This document shows, piece after piece, positions 52,274 to 61,153 of a stretch of 64,000 bases of DNA; the first letter of the stretch is position 1; each line of letters starts with the position of its first letter. Under the pieces are notes generated by a model, which was not told the DNA's origin, did not search any database, and saw only the letters and a program-made list of their open reading frames with translations. Location of the stretch: contig NZ_BNBZ01000005.1 in the NCBI RefSeq assembly GCF_014656215.1, forward strand, positions 62,001-126,000, given 5' to 3'. Source of the stretch: Streptomyces zaomyceticus (GTDB taxonomy: Bacteria > Actinomycetota > Actinomycetes > Streptomycetales > Streptomycetaceae). Made by a program: the position numbers and the translations under genes.

Positions 52274-54100
52274 GTGCCCGACTACCCCCCGATCGCCAAC
52301 CACGGAATGATCGGCGACCTGCAGAGCGCCGCGCTGATCTCCGCCGACGGCGCGGTCGACTGGTTCTGCGCGCCCCGCTTCGACTCCCCGAGCATCTTCG
52401 CCTCTCTGCTCGACCAGGAGCGCGGCGGCCACTTCACCGTCGCACCCGCCCTCGACGACGTGACCGTCCGCCAGCTCTACCTGCCCGACACGGCCGTCCT
52501 GATCACCCGGTTCCTCACCCCGGAGGGCGTGGGCGAGGTGGTCGACTTCATGCCGGTGGGCGACCGGCCCGACATCCCCACCGACCGGCACCGACTCGTC
52601 CGGGCCCTGCGCGTGGTGCGCGGCACCCTCACCTTCCACGTCCAGTGCCGGCCGCGCTTCGACTACGGCCGCGCCCCGCACACCCTCACGCTCGACGGCG
52701 CCGCGGCCACCTTCCACGGCCCCGGCCTCGACGTCCATCTGCGGAGCAGCTTCCCCCTGGAAGCCGACGGGCAGGACGTGCGCGCCACCCTCACCCTCCG
52801 GCACGGCCAGACCGCCGGCATCGTCCTGGAGACCTCCGCCCCGGGAGCCGTCGCCCCCGAGCCGGTCACCGAGGAGGCCCTGGAGGCGACGATGGAGGAC
52901 ACCCGTGTCTTCTGGCACGGATGGATCCGCCGCTGCCGCTACCGGGGTCGCTGGCAGAACATGGTCAACCGCTCGGCCATCACCCTCAAGCTGCTCATCT
53001 ACGCCCCGTCCGGCGCCCCGATCGCCGCCCCCACCATGGGCCTTCCCGAACAGATTGGCGGCGAGCGGAACTGGGACTACCGCTACACCTGGATCCGCGA
53101 CGCCTCGCTCTCCGTGCGGGTCCTGCTCGACCTCGGATACCTCGAGGAGGCCGACGCCTTCCGCCGCTGGCTCGGCGGCCGGGGCCGCGCCCCGCGCCCG
53201 CCCGGCAGCGAGCCGATGCAGATCATGTACCGGGTCGACGGCGATCCCCTGTTGTCCGAGGAGGTCCTCGGGCACCTGTCCGGCTACCGCGACTCCTTCC
53301 CCGTACGGGCCGGGAACGGCGCCGCCGACCAGCTCCAGCTCGACATCTACGGCGAGTTCGCCTACGCGATGACCCACTCGCCCGACCTCGCCGAACTGGC
53401 CGGCTACGAGGGCTGGAAGGGGTTCGCCTCGCTCCTCGACTGGCTCTGCGAGCACTGGGACCGCCCCGACGAGGGCATCTGGGAGACCCGCGGCGGCCGC
53501 AAGGACTTCACCTACAGCCGGGTGATGTGCTGGGTGGCCCTCGACCGCGGCATCCGCCTCGCCACCGAGTACGCACGCCCCGCCGACGTCCCGCGCTGGA
53601 CCGCGCAGCGCGACGCGATCCTCGTCCAGGTGATGGAACGCGGCTGGAATCCCGAGATCAAGGCCTTCGTCCAGCACTACGACAGCGAAGTGATCGACGC
53701 GTCCCTGCTGCTCATGCCCCTCGTCGGCTTCATCTCGCCGAGGGCGCCCTCGTGGCTGTCGACCCTGGACGCCATGGACCGGGAACTCGTCACGGACAGC
53801 CTCGTCTACCGCTACAACCCCGAGGCGTCCCCCGACGGGCTGCGCGGCTCCGAGGGCACGTTCTCGCTCTGCAGCTTCCTCTACGTCGAGGCGCTCGCCC
53901 GGGCCGGCCGCCTCGACCAGGCCCGCTACGCCATGGACAAGATGCTCACGTACGCCAACCACGTCGGGCTCTTCGCGGAGGAGATCGGACGCACCGGCGA
54001 ACAGCTCGGGAACTTCCCCCAGGCCTTCACCCACCTCGCCCTGATCACGGCGGCGATGGCCCTCGACGAGGAACTCGACAGGGCGGCCGACCGCCGCTGA
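52274..54100 (+). CDS. Glycoside hydrolase family 15 (glucoamylase/trehalase-like)
   Basis: This 608-residue enzyme has an N-terminal beta-sandwich (about 1-220: YPPIANHGMIGDLQSAALIS, DGAVDWFCAPRFDSPSIFA) and an (alpha/alpha)6 barrel (about 240-600). The barrel contains the GH15 signature RNWDYRYTWIRDA and the C-terminal EGTFSLCSFLYVEAL with its conserved glutamate. Bacterial members of this subgroup hydrolyse trehalose or maltooligosaccharides in the cytoplasm. No signal peptide is present. The GTG at 52274 starts at the family-typical VPDYPPI; another GTG at 52232 is in frame and less likely. Confidence 0.9.
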   Translation: MPDYPPIANHGMIGDLQSAALISADGAVDWFCAPRFDSPSIFASLLDQERGGHFTVAPALDDVTVRQLYLPDTAVLITRFLTPEGVGEVVDFMPVGDRPDIPTDRHRLVRALRVVRGTLTFHVQCRPRFDYGRAPHTLTLDGAAATFHGPGLDVHLRSSFPLEADGQDVRATLTLRHGQTAGIVLETSAPGAVAPEPVTEEALEATMEDTRVFWHGWIRRCRYRGRWQNMVNRSAITLKLLIYAPSGAPIAAPTMGLPEQIGGERNWDYRYTWIRDASLSVRVLLDLGYLEEADAFRRWLGGRGRAPRPPGSEPMQIMYRVDGDPLLSEEVLGHLSGYRDSFPVRAGNGAADQLQLDIYGEFAYAMTHSPDLAELAGYEGWKGFASLLDWLCEHWDRPDEGIWETRGGRKDFTYSRVMCWVALDRGIRLATEYARPADVPRWTAQRDAILVQVMERGWNPEIKAFVQHYDSEVIDASLLLMPLVGFISPRAPSWLSTLDAMDRELVTDSLVYRYNPEASPDGLRGSEGTFSLCSFLYVEALARAGRLDQARYAMDKMLTYANHVGLFAEEIGRTGEQLGNFPQAFTHLALITAAMALDEELDRAADRR

Positions 54101-54164
54101 CCGGCAGCGGCGCCCGGCGTCCGCCGGCGGTGAGCCGCGTCTCACCCGGGCGGCCGGACTTGCC

Positions 54165-54182
54165 TATGCAACGAGTTGCATA
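54165..54182. promoter_or_regulatory. Perfect palindrome, probable PadR operator
   Basis: TATGCAACGAGTTGCATA has perfect 8-bp arms and a 2-base centre. It ends 15 bases before the padR-like start codon. PadR regulators bind such ATGCAAC-type palindromes over their own promoters. Confidence 0.7.
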
Positions 54183-54196
54183 GAAGGATTCCGGGT

Positions 54197-54766
54197 GTGG
54201 CGATCGAACACGCGATTCTTGTGTCCCTGCTGGAACAGCCCGGATCCGGCTACGAGCTGGCCCGGCGTTTCGAGCGGTCCATCGGTTACTTCTGGACCGC
54301 CAGCCATCAGCAGATCTACCGCGTCCTCAAGCGGATGGAGAACGACGGCTGGGTCGACGTCCGGGACGTGCCGCAGCACGGCCGCCCGGACAAGAAGGAG
54401 TACTCCGTCGCGGACCTCGGACGGGCCGCCCTGTCCAGCTGGCTCCACGAGCCCGTCGAGCCGGAGAGCCTCCGGCACGACCTCGCCGTGAAGATCCGCG
54501 GTGCCGCCTTCGACGACCCCGCCACGCTCATCGGCGAGGTGGAACGGCACCGCCAGGCGCACTCCGAGCGGCTCGCCCGCTACCTCGCCGGCGAGGAACG
54601 CGATTTCACGGGAGCCGAGGCACGCCGCCCGGCCGCCGCCCCGCCCGACGCGGGCCGGGAGCTCCAGCACGTCGTCCTGCGCGGCGGCATCGCGTACGAG
54701 CGGATGACGCTCGCCTGGCTCGACGACGTCCTCGCCACCCTCCACCGGCTCGTCCCCGAGCGCTGA
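54197..54766 (+). CDS. PadR-family transcriptional regulator
   Basis: The 189-residue protein has an N-terminal PadR winged helix (EHAILVSLLEQPGSGYELA, IYRVLKRMENDGWV, DKKEYSVADLGRAAL). A C-terminal Vir_act_alpha_C helical domain (about 90-185) ends in YERMTLAWLDDVLATL. PadR proteins repress genes for handling phenolic or lipophilic compounds and are released by ligand. The GTG at 54197 follows AAGGA. The ATG at 54176 lies inside the palindromic operator and is unlikely to be used. An acyl-CoA dehydrogenase gene follows 85 bases later and is the likely target. Confidence 0.88.
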   Translation: MAIEHAILVSLLEQPGSGYELARRFERSIGYFWTASHQQIYRVLKRMENDGWVDVRDVPQHGRPDKKEYSVADLGRAALSSWLHEPVEPESLRHDLAVKIRGAAFDDPATLIGEVERHRQAHSERLARYLAGEERDFTGAEARRPAAAPPDAGRELQHVVLRGGIAYERMTLAWLDDVLATLHRLVPER

Positions 54767-54851
54767 CCGGCGCCCGGAGCGCGTCCCCCTCGACCACCCG
54801 CCGGCAGGCCCCGCCCGCCGGCGTCACGACCCTCGTCCACCGGACCGAAAG

Positions 54852-56585
54852 ATGGATCACATGGCCGACTCGCTGCTGTTCAACCCGCACACCTACGACC
54901 CGGCGCACTTCGATCCCGAGACGCGCAGGCTGCTCCGCGCCACCGTCGACTGGTTCGAGGCGCGAGGCAAGCGCCGGCTGATCGAGGACTACCGCACCCG
55001 TGCCTGGCTCGGGGACTTCCTCGCCTTCTCGGCCAAGGAGGGACTGTTCGAGACCTTCCTGACCCCGTCCGCCGAGGCCGGGGAGGGACAGGGCGACAAG
55101 CGCTGGGACACCGCCCGGATCGCCGCCCTGAACGAGATCCTCGGCTTCTACGGCCTCGACTACTGGTACGCCTGGCAGGTCACCATCCTCGGTCTCGGCC
55201 CGGTCTGGCAGAGCGACAACGCCGCCGCCCGCGCCCGTGCCGCCGAACTCCTCTCCCAGGGCGAGGTGTTCGCGTTCGGTCTCTCCGAGAAGAGCCACGG
55301 CGCCGACATCTACTCCACCGACATGCTCCTGGAGCCCGAGGCCGACGGCGGCTTCCGGGCCACCGGTTCCAAGTACTACATCGGCAACGGCAACGCGGCC
55401 GGACTCGTCTCCGTCTTCGGCCGCCGCACCGATGTCGAGGGCCCCGACGGCTATGTCTTCTTCGCCGCCGACAGCCGCCACCCGGCGTACCACCTCGTGA
55501 AGAACGTCGTCGACTCCTCGAAGTTCGTGAGCGAGTTCCGCCTGGAGGACTACCCCGTCGCGGCGGAGGACGTCCTGCACACCGGCCGCGCCGCCTTCGA
55601 CGCCGCCCTCAACACGGTCAACGTCGGCAAGTTCAACCTCTGCACCGCCTCGATCGGCATCTGCGAGCACGCGATGTACGAGGCCGTCACCCACGCCCAG
55701 AACCGCATCCTCTACGGCCGCCCCGTCACCGCCTTCCCGCACGTGCGGCGCGAGCTGGCCGACGCCTACGTCCGCCTCGTCGGCATGAAGCTGTTCAGCG
55801 ACCGCGCCGTGGACTACTTCCGTACCGCCGGTCCCGACGACCGGCGCTACCTCCTCTTCAACCCGATGACGAAGATGAAGGTGACCACGGAGGGTGAGAA
55901 GGTCATCGACCTGATGTGGGACGTCATCGCCGCCAAGGGCTTCGAGAAGGACAACTACTTCGCCCAGGCGGCCGTCGAGATCCGGGGCCTGCCCAAGCTC
56001 GAGGGAACGGTCCACGTCAACCTGGCCCTGATCCTGAAGTTCATGCGGAACCACCTGCTGGACCCGGCCGCGTACGAGCCCGTTCCGACCCGCCTGGACG
56101 CGGCCGACGACACCTTCCTCTTCCAGCAGGGACCCGCCCGCGGCCTGGGATCCGTACGCTTCCACGACTGGCGCCCGGCCTACGACACGTACGCCGGGGT
56201 GGCGAACGTCGCCCGCTTCCGCGAGCAGGCCGACGCCCTGTGCGAGTTCGTCCGCACCGCCGCCCCCGACGAGGCGCAGAGCCGCGACCTGGATCTCCTC
56301 CTCGCCGTCGGCCAGCTGTTCGCGCTGGTCGTCCACGGCCAGCTGGTCCTGGAGCAGGCCGCGCTGACCGGTCTCGACGAGGACGTCCTCGACGAGCTGT
56401 TCGCCGTCCTCGTACGGGACTTCTCCGCCCACGCAGTCGAGCTGCACGGCAAGGACTCCGCCACCGAGCAGCAGCAGGCCTGGGCGCTGGGAGCCGTACG
56501 GCGCCCGGTCGTCGACGAGGCGCGCTCGGGCCGCGTCTGGCAGCGCGTCGAGGCGCTGTCGGGCACGTACGAGATGGCGCCGTAG
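54852..56585 (+). CDS. Acyl-CoA dehydrogenase family protein
   Basis: This 577-residue flavoenzyme is longer than the usual 380-400 residues. The N-terminal half has the acyl-CoA dehydrogenase core (FAFGLSEKSHGADIYSTD near 140, RATGSKYYIGNGNAAGLVS near 175), and helical bundles with NPMTKMKVTTEGEKVIDL and KGFEKDNYFAQAAVE follow. A C-terminal extension of about 120 helical residues is added. It should oxidise an acyl-CoA with FAD; chain length is unknown. It follows the PadR regulator closely, a pairing seen in other Streptomyces. The ATG at 54861, three codons in, is an alternative start. Confidence 0.88.
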   Translation: MDHMADSLLFNPHTYDPAHFDPETRRLLRATVDWFEARGKRRLIEDYRTRAWLGDFLAFSAKEGLFETFLTPSAEAGEGQGDKRWDTARIAALNEILGFYGLDYWYAWQVTILGLGPVWQSDNAAARARAAELLSQGEVFAFGLSEKSHGADIYSTDMLLEPEADGGFRATGSKYYIGNGNAAGLVSVFGRRTDVEGPDGYVFFAADSRHPAYHLVKNVVDSSKFVSEFRLEDYPVAAEDVLHTGRAAFDAALNTVNVGKFNLCTASIGICEHAMYEAVTHAQNRILYGRPVTAFPHVRRELADAYVRLVGMKLFSDRAVDYFRTAGPDDRRYLLFNPMTKMKVTTEGEKVIDLMWDVIAAKGFEKDNYFAQAAVEIRGLPKLEGTVHVNLALILKFMRNHLLDPAAYEPVPTRLDAADDTFLFQQGPARGLGSVRFHDWRPAYDTYAGVANVARFREQADALCEFVRTAAPDEAQSRDLDLLLAVGQLFALVVHGQLVLEQAALTGLDEDVLDELFAVLVRDFSAHAVELHGKDSATEQQQAWALGAVRRPVVDEARSGRVWQRVEALSGTYEMAP

Positions 56586-56637
56586 GGTCCCGCCGTTCCG
56601 TCGTCCCGTGGGTGCGGGAGGACGCCCGGGTAGGGTT

Positions 56638-56673
56638 GACGGCGGCGAGGTGGCAGGTTGCCGCCCCGCCGTC
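56638..56673 (+). other. Hairpin in region upstream of sulP-like gene
   Basis: GACGGCGG and CCGCCGTC (8-bp perfect arms) enclose a 20-base segment that can itself fold (GGTGGC/GCCGCC). It could be the terminator of the acyl-CoA dehydrogenase gene or a leader structure of the transporter gene. Confidence 0.4.
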
Positions 56674-56750
56674 GTCGTGCCGGGGCCGATGCCGCCCCCG
56701 GCGGATCCGCACCATGCCCCGGCCCCGTCCACCGTGGGGCGTGCCCCCGT

Positions 56751-58286
56751 GTGACAGGTTCCTCTCCCTTGCCCTCTTCGCCCGCCCGTGCCTCCCTCGC
56801 GTCCCCGTCCTCCTGGGCGGCCCGTCTGCGTTCCGACCGGCTGACCGATCCCAAGGTCTGGCGCACCGAGGTGCTGGCCGGTCTGGTCGTCGCCCTGGCG
56901 TTGATCCCGGAGGCGATCTCGTTCTCGATCATCGCCGGGGTCGATCCGGCGATCGGCCTCTTCTCCGCCTTCACCATGGCCGTGACGATCTCGATCGTCG
57001 GCGGCCGCCGGGCGATGATCTCCGCCGCGACCGGTGCCGTCGCCCTCGTCATCGCGCCGCTGAACCGAGAGCACGGGCTCGGGTACCTGATCGCGGCGGT
57101 GATTCTCGCCGGCGTGGTCCAGGTGGTCCTCGGCGCGCTCGGGGTGGCGAAGCTGATGCGCTTCATCCCGCGTTCGGTGATGGTCGGGTTCGTCAACGCA
57201 CTGGCCCTCATGATCTTCATGACCCAGCTCCCCGAGCTGTGGAACGTCCCCTGGCCCGTCTACCCGCTCGCCGCCGCCGGCCTGTTCCTGATGGTGTTCT
57301 TCCCGAAGATCACCACCGTGGTCCCCGCGCCCCTGGTCTCCATCGTGATCCTGACGGCCGTCACGGTCGCCGCCGGCATCGCGGTGCCCACGGTCGGCGA
57401 CAAGGGGGCCCTGCCGTCCTCCCTGCCGGTGCCCGGGCTGCCCGACGTGCCGTTCACCCCGGACACCCTGATGACGATCGCGCCGTACGCCGTGGCCATG
57501 GCGCTGGTGGGTCTGATGGAGTCGCTGATGACGGCCAAGCTCGTCGACGACATCACCGACACGCGCTCGAACAAGACCCGCGAGTCCGTCGGGCAGGGCA
57601 TCGCCAACATCGTCACGGGCTTCTTCGGCGGCATGGGCGGCTGCGCCATGATCGGTCAGACGATGATCAACGTGAAAGTGTCCGGAGCCCGGACCCGCCT
57701 CTCCACGTTCTTCGCGGGCGCCTTCCTGATGGTGCTCTGCATCGTCTTCGGCCCGATCGTCTCCGGCATCCCGATGGCCGCCCTGGTGGCCGTCATGATC
57801 ATGGTGTGCTTCGCGACCTTCGACTGGCACTCCGTCGCCCCGGCGACCCTCAGGCGGATGCCCGCCGGAGAGATCGCCGTCATGATGATCACCGTGGCGT
57901 GCGTGCTCGCCACCCACAACCTCGCCGTCGGTGTGGTCGCCGGGTCGGTCACCGCCATGGTGATCTTCACGAGGCGCGTCGCCCACCATGCCGAGGTCAC
58001 CGCGGTGACCGACCCCGACGGCCGCTCGGTGGTCTACCGGGTGACCGGAGCGCTGTTCTTCGCGTCGGCCAACGAACTCGTCGACCGGTTCGCGTACGCC
58101 ACCGACCCCGACAGGGTCGTCATCGACCTGTCGGCCGCCCACGTCTGGGACGCCTCGTCCGTCGCCGTCCTGGACGCGGTCCGGGCGAAGTACGCCCAGC
58201 GCGGCAGGACGGTGGAGATCACGGGGCTGAACGGGCCGAGCGCGGCCCTCCACGGCCGGCTCAGCGGAGAACTCGCCGGCGCCTGA
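56751..58286 (+). CDS. SulP-family anion transporter with STAS domain
   Basis: The roughly 511-residue protein has about 11-13 hydrophobic helices with SulP marks: VWRTEVLAGLVVALALIPEA near the start, SAFTMAVTISIVGGRRAMIS, FIPRSVMVGFVNALALMIF and GQGIANIVTGFFGGMGGCAM. A C-terminal STAS domain is present (about 425-510: VVYRVTGALFFASANELVD, VVIDLSAAHVWDASSVAVLD). It imports sulfate, bicarbonate or a dicarboxylate. I chose the GTG at 56751; a TTG at 56769 is an alternative, and neither has a strong ribosome site. It converges on the YukJ/DUF2278 gene with 21 bases between the stops. Confidence 0.88.
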   Translation: MTGSSPLPSSPARASLASPSSWAARLRSDRLTDPKVWRTEVLAGLVVALALIPEAISFSIIAGVDPAIGLFSAFTMAVTISIVGGRRAMISAATGAVALVIAPLNREHGLGYLIAAVILAGVVQVVLGALGVAKLMRFIPRSVMVGFVNALALMIFMTQLPELWNVPWPVYPLAAAGLFLMVFFPKITTVVPAPLVSIVILTAVTVAAGIAVPTVGDKGALPSSLPVPGLPDVPFTPDTLMTIAPYAVAMALVGLMESLMTAKLVDDITDTRSNKTRESVGQGIANIVTGFFGGMGGCAMIGQTMINVKVSGARTRLSTFFAGAFLMVLCIVFGPIVSGIPMAALVAVMIMVCFATFDWHSVAPATLRRMPAGEIAVMMITVACVLATHNLAVGVVAGSVTAMVIFTRRVAHHAEVTAVTDPDGRSVVYRVTGALFFASANELVDRFAYATDPDRVVIDLSAAHVWDASSVAVLDAVRAKYAQRGRTVEITGLNGPSAALHGRLSGELAGA

Positions 58287-58307
58287 CCGGGATCCGGGCC
58301 GGCGTCG

Positions 58308-58979
58308 TCACACGACGGGGTGGCCCGCGCTGTTCGTGCGTCCCGCCTGGCTGGAGAACTTGTTCAGGAAGACGTCGTACCGGCCGTCGGGGCGTTCGAG
58401 GAGCGTCGCGCCGTCCTGCCAGATGCCGTTCTCCTCCCACCACTGCGAGCCGGACGGGTCCCCCTGGTTCTGGTGGATGTTGTGCATGCCGAGGTCGCCC
58501 TCGGGGTCGTCGGTGAACGGTTCTCCGAAGACGAGGATCCGGCGGCCGGGGACCAGCATCGGCTCCAGCGCGTCGGCGGCGTCGACGTTGGTGCCCGTGT
58601 GCCAAGGGCGCGAGCCCAGCAGGTCGAGGAGCTCCTGCAGCCAGGAAGGCGGGCGTCGCTCGAAGAGGACACCGGTGCGGTCCACCAGTTCGGGATGGCG
58701 CAGATAGTCCATGGCGCCCGAGTAGGGCTCGGACGCGAGGTCGTGGTACCCGGGGGCGAGGGCGGCGGCCGGCCCGACGGCGGAGGCCTTCAGGGTGAAG
58801 GTCTTCCACTGCACTCCGACGTTGGACTTGTGGCTGTCCACGTCGACGGCACAGTGGTACTGCCCGGCAGGCGCGTCCACCTTCAGATTGATGTGGAACC
58901 AGCGGCCCTGGGCGTCTTCGGTGTCGCGGAAATGGCTGTGGAGGGTCCCCACGAGCACGCCGTAGCTCTGGAATGGCAT
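58308..58979 (-). CDS. YukJ/DUF2278 family protein
   Basis: The 223-residue protein matches DUF2278/YukJ from end to end: YGVLVGTLHSHFRD at the N-terminus, HFHINLKVD-type WFHINLKVDAPAG, WHTGTNVDAADALEPMLV near 125, LVFGEPFTDD, GMHNIHQNQGDP near 165 and QDGATLLERPDGRYDVFLNKF at the end. The function of this family is unknown; the conserved His/Asp/Asn set could form a hydrolase or metal site. A heptanucleotide tandem repeat begins 51 bases upstream of its start. Confidence 0.88.
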   Translation of the reverse strand: MPFQSYGVLVGTLHSHFRDTEDAQGRWFHINLKVDAPAGQYHCAVDVDSHKSNVGVQWKTFTLKASAVGPAAALAPGYHDLASEPYSGAMDYLRHPELVDRTGVLFERRPPSWLQELLDLLGSRPWHTGTNVDAADALEPMLVPGRRILVFGEPFTDDPEGDLGMHNIHQNQGDPSGSQWWEENGIWQDGATLLERPDGRYDVFLNKFSSQAGRTNSAGHPVV

Positions 58980-59030
58980 AGCGCCAGTGAAACACCGGAT
59001 GTCACGTAACGCATTCCCTGGTGACGCTCC

Positions 59031-59079
59031 GTGCTCTGTGCTCTGTGCTCTGTGCTCTGTGCTCCGTGCTCCGTGCTGC
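59031..59079. repeat. 7-bp tandem repeat (GTGCTCT), seven units
   Basis: Four GTGCTCT units are followed by two GTGCTCC and one GTGCTGC, head to tail. It lies between the promoter side of the YukJ/DUF2278 gene and the 3' end of the response-regulator gene. The unit is not a multiple of three, so it would break any reading frame. Confidence 0.9.
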
Positions 59080-59140
59080 GGGAGCGGGCGGGCCGGAGTC
59101 GCCCGGGTGGACCGTCCCCCAGGTGCCGGGGCGGGGGTGT

Positions 59141-59833
59141 TCAGAACTCCGGGCCTTCCCTGTCCACCCCGCCCGCGCGGACGAGGCCGGTCTCGTACGC
59201 GAGGATGACGAGCTGGACGCGGTCCCGGACGCCGAGTTTGCCGAGCGAGCGTGTGACGTGGGTCTTGGCGGTCAAAGGACTGATGACCAGCTTCTCCGCG
59301 ACCTGCTCGTTGGACAGGCCGGTGGCGATCAGCCGGACCACGTCGCGCTCGCGCGAGGTCAGCGCCTCCAGCCGCCGAGGGGCGTCGACGGGCGCGGGAG
59401 CCGCACGGTGGGCGAACCGCTCGATCACCCGGCGGGTGACGCTCGGCGCCAGCAGGGCGTCACCCGCGGCGACGGCCCTGACGGCCTGACGCAGCTCGTC
59501 GGGCTCGGTCTCCTTGGTGAGGAAGCCGCTGGCCCCGGCGCGCAGCGCCTCGAAGACGTACTCGTCCGTCTCGAACGTGGTGAGCACGATCACCCGGCAC
59601 CCGCTCAGCTCGCGGTCCTCCGAAATGTGCCGGGTGGCGGTCAGGCCGTCGCCCCCGGGCATGCGGATGTCCATGAGCACCACGTCGGGCCGCAGGGCCC
59701 GGACCTGTCGAACCGCCTCGTCCCCCGTGCTCGCCTCGCCCACGACCGTGATGTCACGTGCCCGGCCGAGCAGGCTGCGGAAGCCGGCCCGTACCAGGGC
59801 CTGGTCGTCGGCGAGGAGCACCTTGATCGTCAT
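59141..59833 (-). CDS. NarL/LuxR-type response regulator
   Basis: This 230-residue two-component regulator has a receiver domain (about 3-120) with LLADDQALVRAGF, the phosphoacceptor aspartate in VVLMDIRMPGGDG (D54), TTFETDEYV and the KETEPDEL lysine. A LuxR-type helix-turn-helix follows (about 158-220: LTSREREVV-like LTSRERDVVRLIATGLSNEQ, TAKTHVTRSLGKLG). Its ATG overlaps the stop of the upstream histidine kinase gene by four bases, so the two are a coupled pair. The target genes are unknown; the DUF998 gene at the head of the operon is one candidate partner. Confidence 0.95.
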   Translation of the reverse strand: MTIKVLLADDQALVRAGFRSLLGRARDITVVGEASTGDEAVRQVRALRPDVVLMDIRMPGGDGLTATRHISEDRELSGCRVIVLTTFETDEYVFEALRAGASGFLTKETEPDELRQAVRAVAAGDALLAPSVTRRVIERFAHRAAPAPVDAPRRLEALTSRERDVVRLIATGLSNEQVAEKLVISPLTAKTHVTRSLGKLGVRDRVQLVILAYETGLVRAGGVDREGPEF

Positions 59834-61146
59834 GGCCGGAAGCCTGGCACAGGAAGCTCGGCCCGTACGGCGTATCCGCCCCGCGGACGGCCGGGCCCCG
59901 CTTCGAAGGTGCCGCCGAGCGCGCGGACGCGCTCGCGCATACCCCGCACCCCGTGACCGCCGCCCTCCTGGTCCGCCTGTGGGCCGGCGTCGCCGGTGCC
60001 GTCGTCGACGACGTGGACGTGCAGCGTTCCACCGGTGAGGAGGACGCGCACGGTGGCCCGGGTGGCACCCGCGTGGCGGACCGTGTTGGTGAGGGACTCC
60101 TGCACCACCCGGTACGCGGCCAGCGAGGCGGGCGCAGGGGCGCGGGACAGTTCGCCCGAGGTCTCCAGACGGACGTCCAGGCCCGTCGACCGCATGCGGT
60201 CGACGAGGGCCTCCAGGTCGTCGAGGCCGGCCTGCGGGGCCAGCCGGGCGGGAGGCCGCGTGGCGGGGACACTGCCCCGGCGGTCGCCGATCCCGCCGCC
60301 GCTTCCGCCGCCGACCCCGTCGCCGGAACCGTCGTCCGGATCGCGCAGGACGTCGATGAGCGAGCGCAGATCGTTCACCGCGTCCTTCCGCACCCGTTGC
60401 GCCGTCGCGAGGGCGGCGCGGGCCTCGTCCGGCGAGTCGTCGAGGGCCTCGCCCGCCACCCGCAACTGCACTCCCACCACGGTCAGGGTGTGCGCCACCA
60501 CGTCGTGCAGCTCCCGCGCGATCTGGAGCCGGGCCTCGGCGATCCGTCGACGGGCCTCGGTTTCCTGTTCCCTGGCGGCGCGGAGCAGGCCCGCGTCGAC
60601 CTCGGCGCGCCAGCGGCGCCGGTCGCGGTGGGCGGCGGCGACGGCGAGGACCAGCGCGAGCCACAGGGCCTCGGCCCCCGTGGACGCGAGCACCGTCCGG
60701 GGGGCCGCGCCCGTGGACGCCTCCCAGGCGGCGGCGAAGCCCAGCTGGACGAGGCCGATGCCGAGCGCCCACGGCAGTCCCGGACGGCCGGGCGGCCCGG
60801 GCCGGTCGGTGGCCGCCAGGGTGAAGTAGGCCGCGGTGACGGGCCACACCCAGCCGACGTCGGTGAGCCCCGCGCTCCGGAAGACGATCACGGCCTGTAC
60901 GCCGAGCAGCAGCACGGCGATCGGCCACCGGCGGCGTACCAGGAGGAGCAGGCCCAGTTGGAGGGCGAGCGGCAGGGCGCCGCCGGGATCGAGCCGGCCG
61001 TCGAGCAGCGCCGTGCCCGCGCACACGGCGATCACCGTCACCGCGGACACGGCCCCGTCGGCCCCCGTGACACGGGCCGACGGCGCGTGAACGGCCGTGT
61101 GCGGGCGGCCGGGTGGCGTGGTGGTCGTCATCGGATCGGCCGTCAT
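59830..61146 (-). CDS. Sensor histidine kinase, HisKA_3 type
   Basis: The 438-residue kinase has an N-terminal membrane region of about five or six helices (about 30-165), a HisKA_3 helix with the phosphorylated His in IARELHDVVAHTLTVV (near 215), and an HATPase domain (about 315-435: YRVVQESLTNTVRHAGA, VVDDGTGDAG, GGGHGVRGMRERV). A Gly/Ser/Asp-rich insert (about 280-300) lies between the two domains. It partners the overlapping NarL-type regulator. The start is uncertain: the ATG at 61146 was taken because the DUF998 stop lies seven bases upstream, but no strong ribosome site is visible. Confidence 0.92.
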   Translation of the reverse strand: MTADPMTTTTPPGRPHTAVHAPSARVTGADGAVSAVTVIAVCAGTALLDGRLDPGGALPLALQLGLLLLVRRRWPIAVLLLGVQAVIVFRSAGLTDVGWVWPVTAAYFTLAATDRPGPPGRPGLPWALGIGLVQLGFAAAWEASTGAAPRTVLASTGAEALWLALVLAVAAAHRDRRRWRAEVDAGLLRAAREQETEARRRIAEARLQIARELHDVVAHTLTVVGVQLRVAGEALDDSPDEARAALATAQRVRKDAVNDLRSLIDVLRDPDDGSGDGVGGGSGGGIGDRRGSVPATRPPARLAPQAGLDDLEALVDRMRSTGLDVRLETSGELSRAPAPASLAAYRVVQESLTNTVRHAGATRATVRVLLTGGTLHVHVVDDGTGDAGPQADQEGGGHGVRGMRERVRALGGTFEAGPGRPRGGYAVRAELPVPGFRP

Positions 61147-61153
61147 GCGGTGA

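Noticed and set aside
54606..58253. 1215-codon minus-strand open frame
   Set aside because: It lies opposite the acyl-CoA dehydrogenase and SulP genes, whose motifs are complete. The His/Asp/Gly-rich product is a codon-bias artefact.
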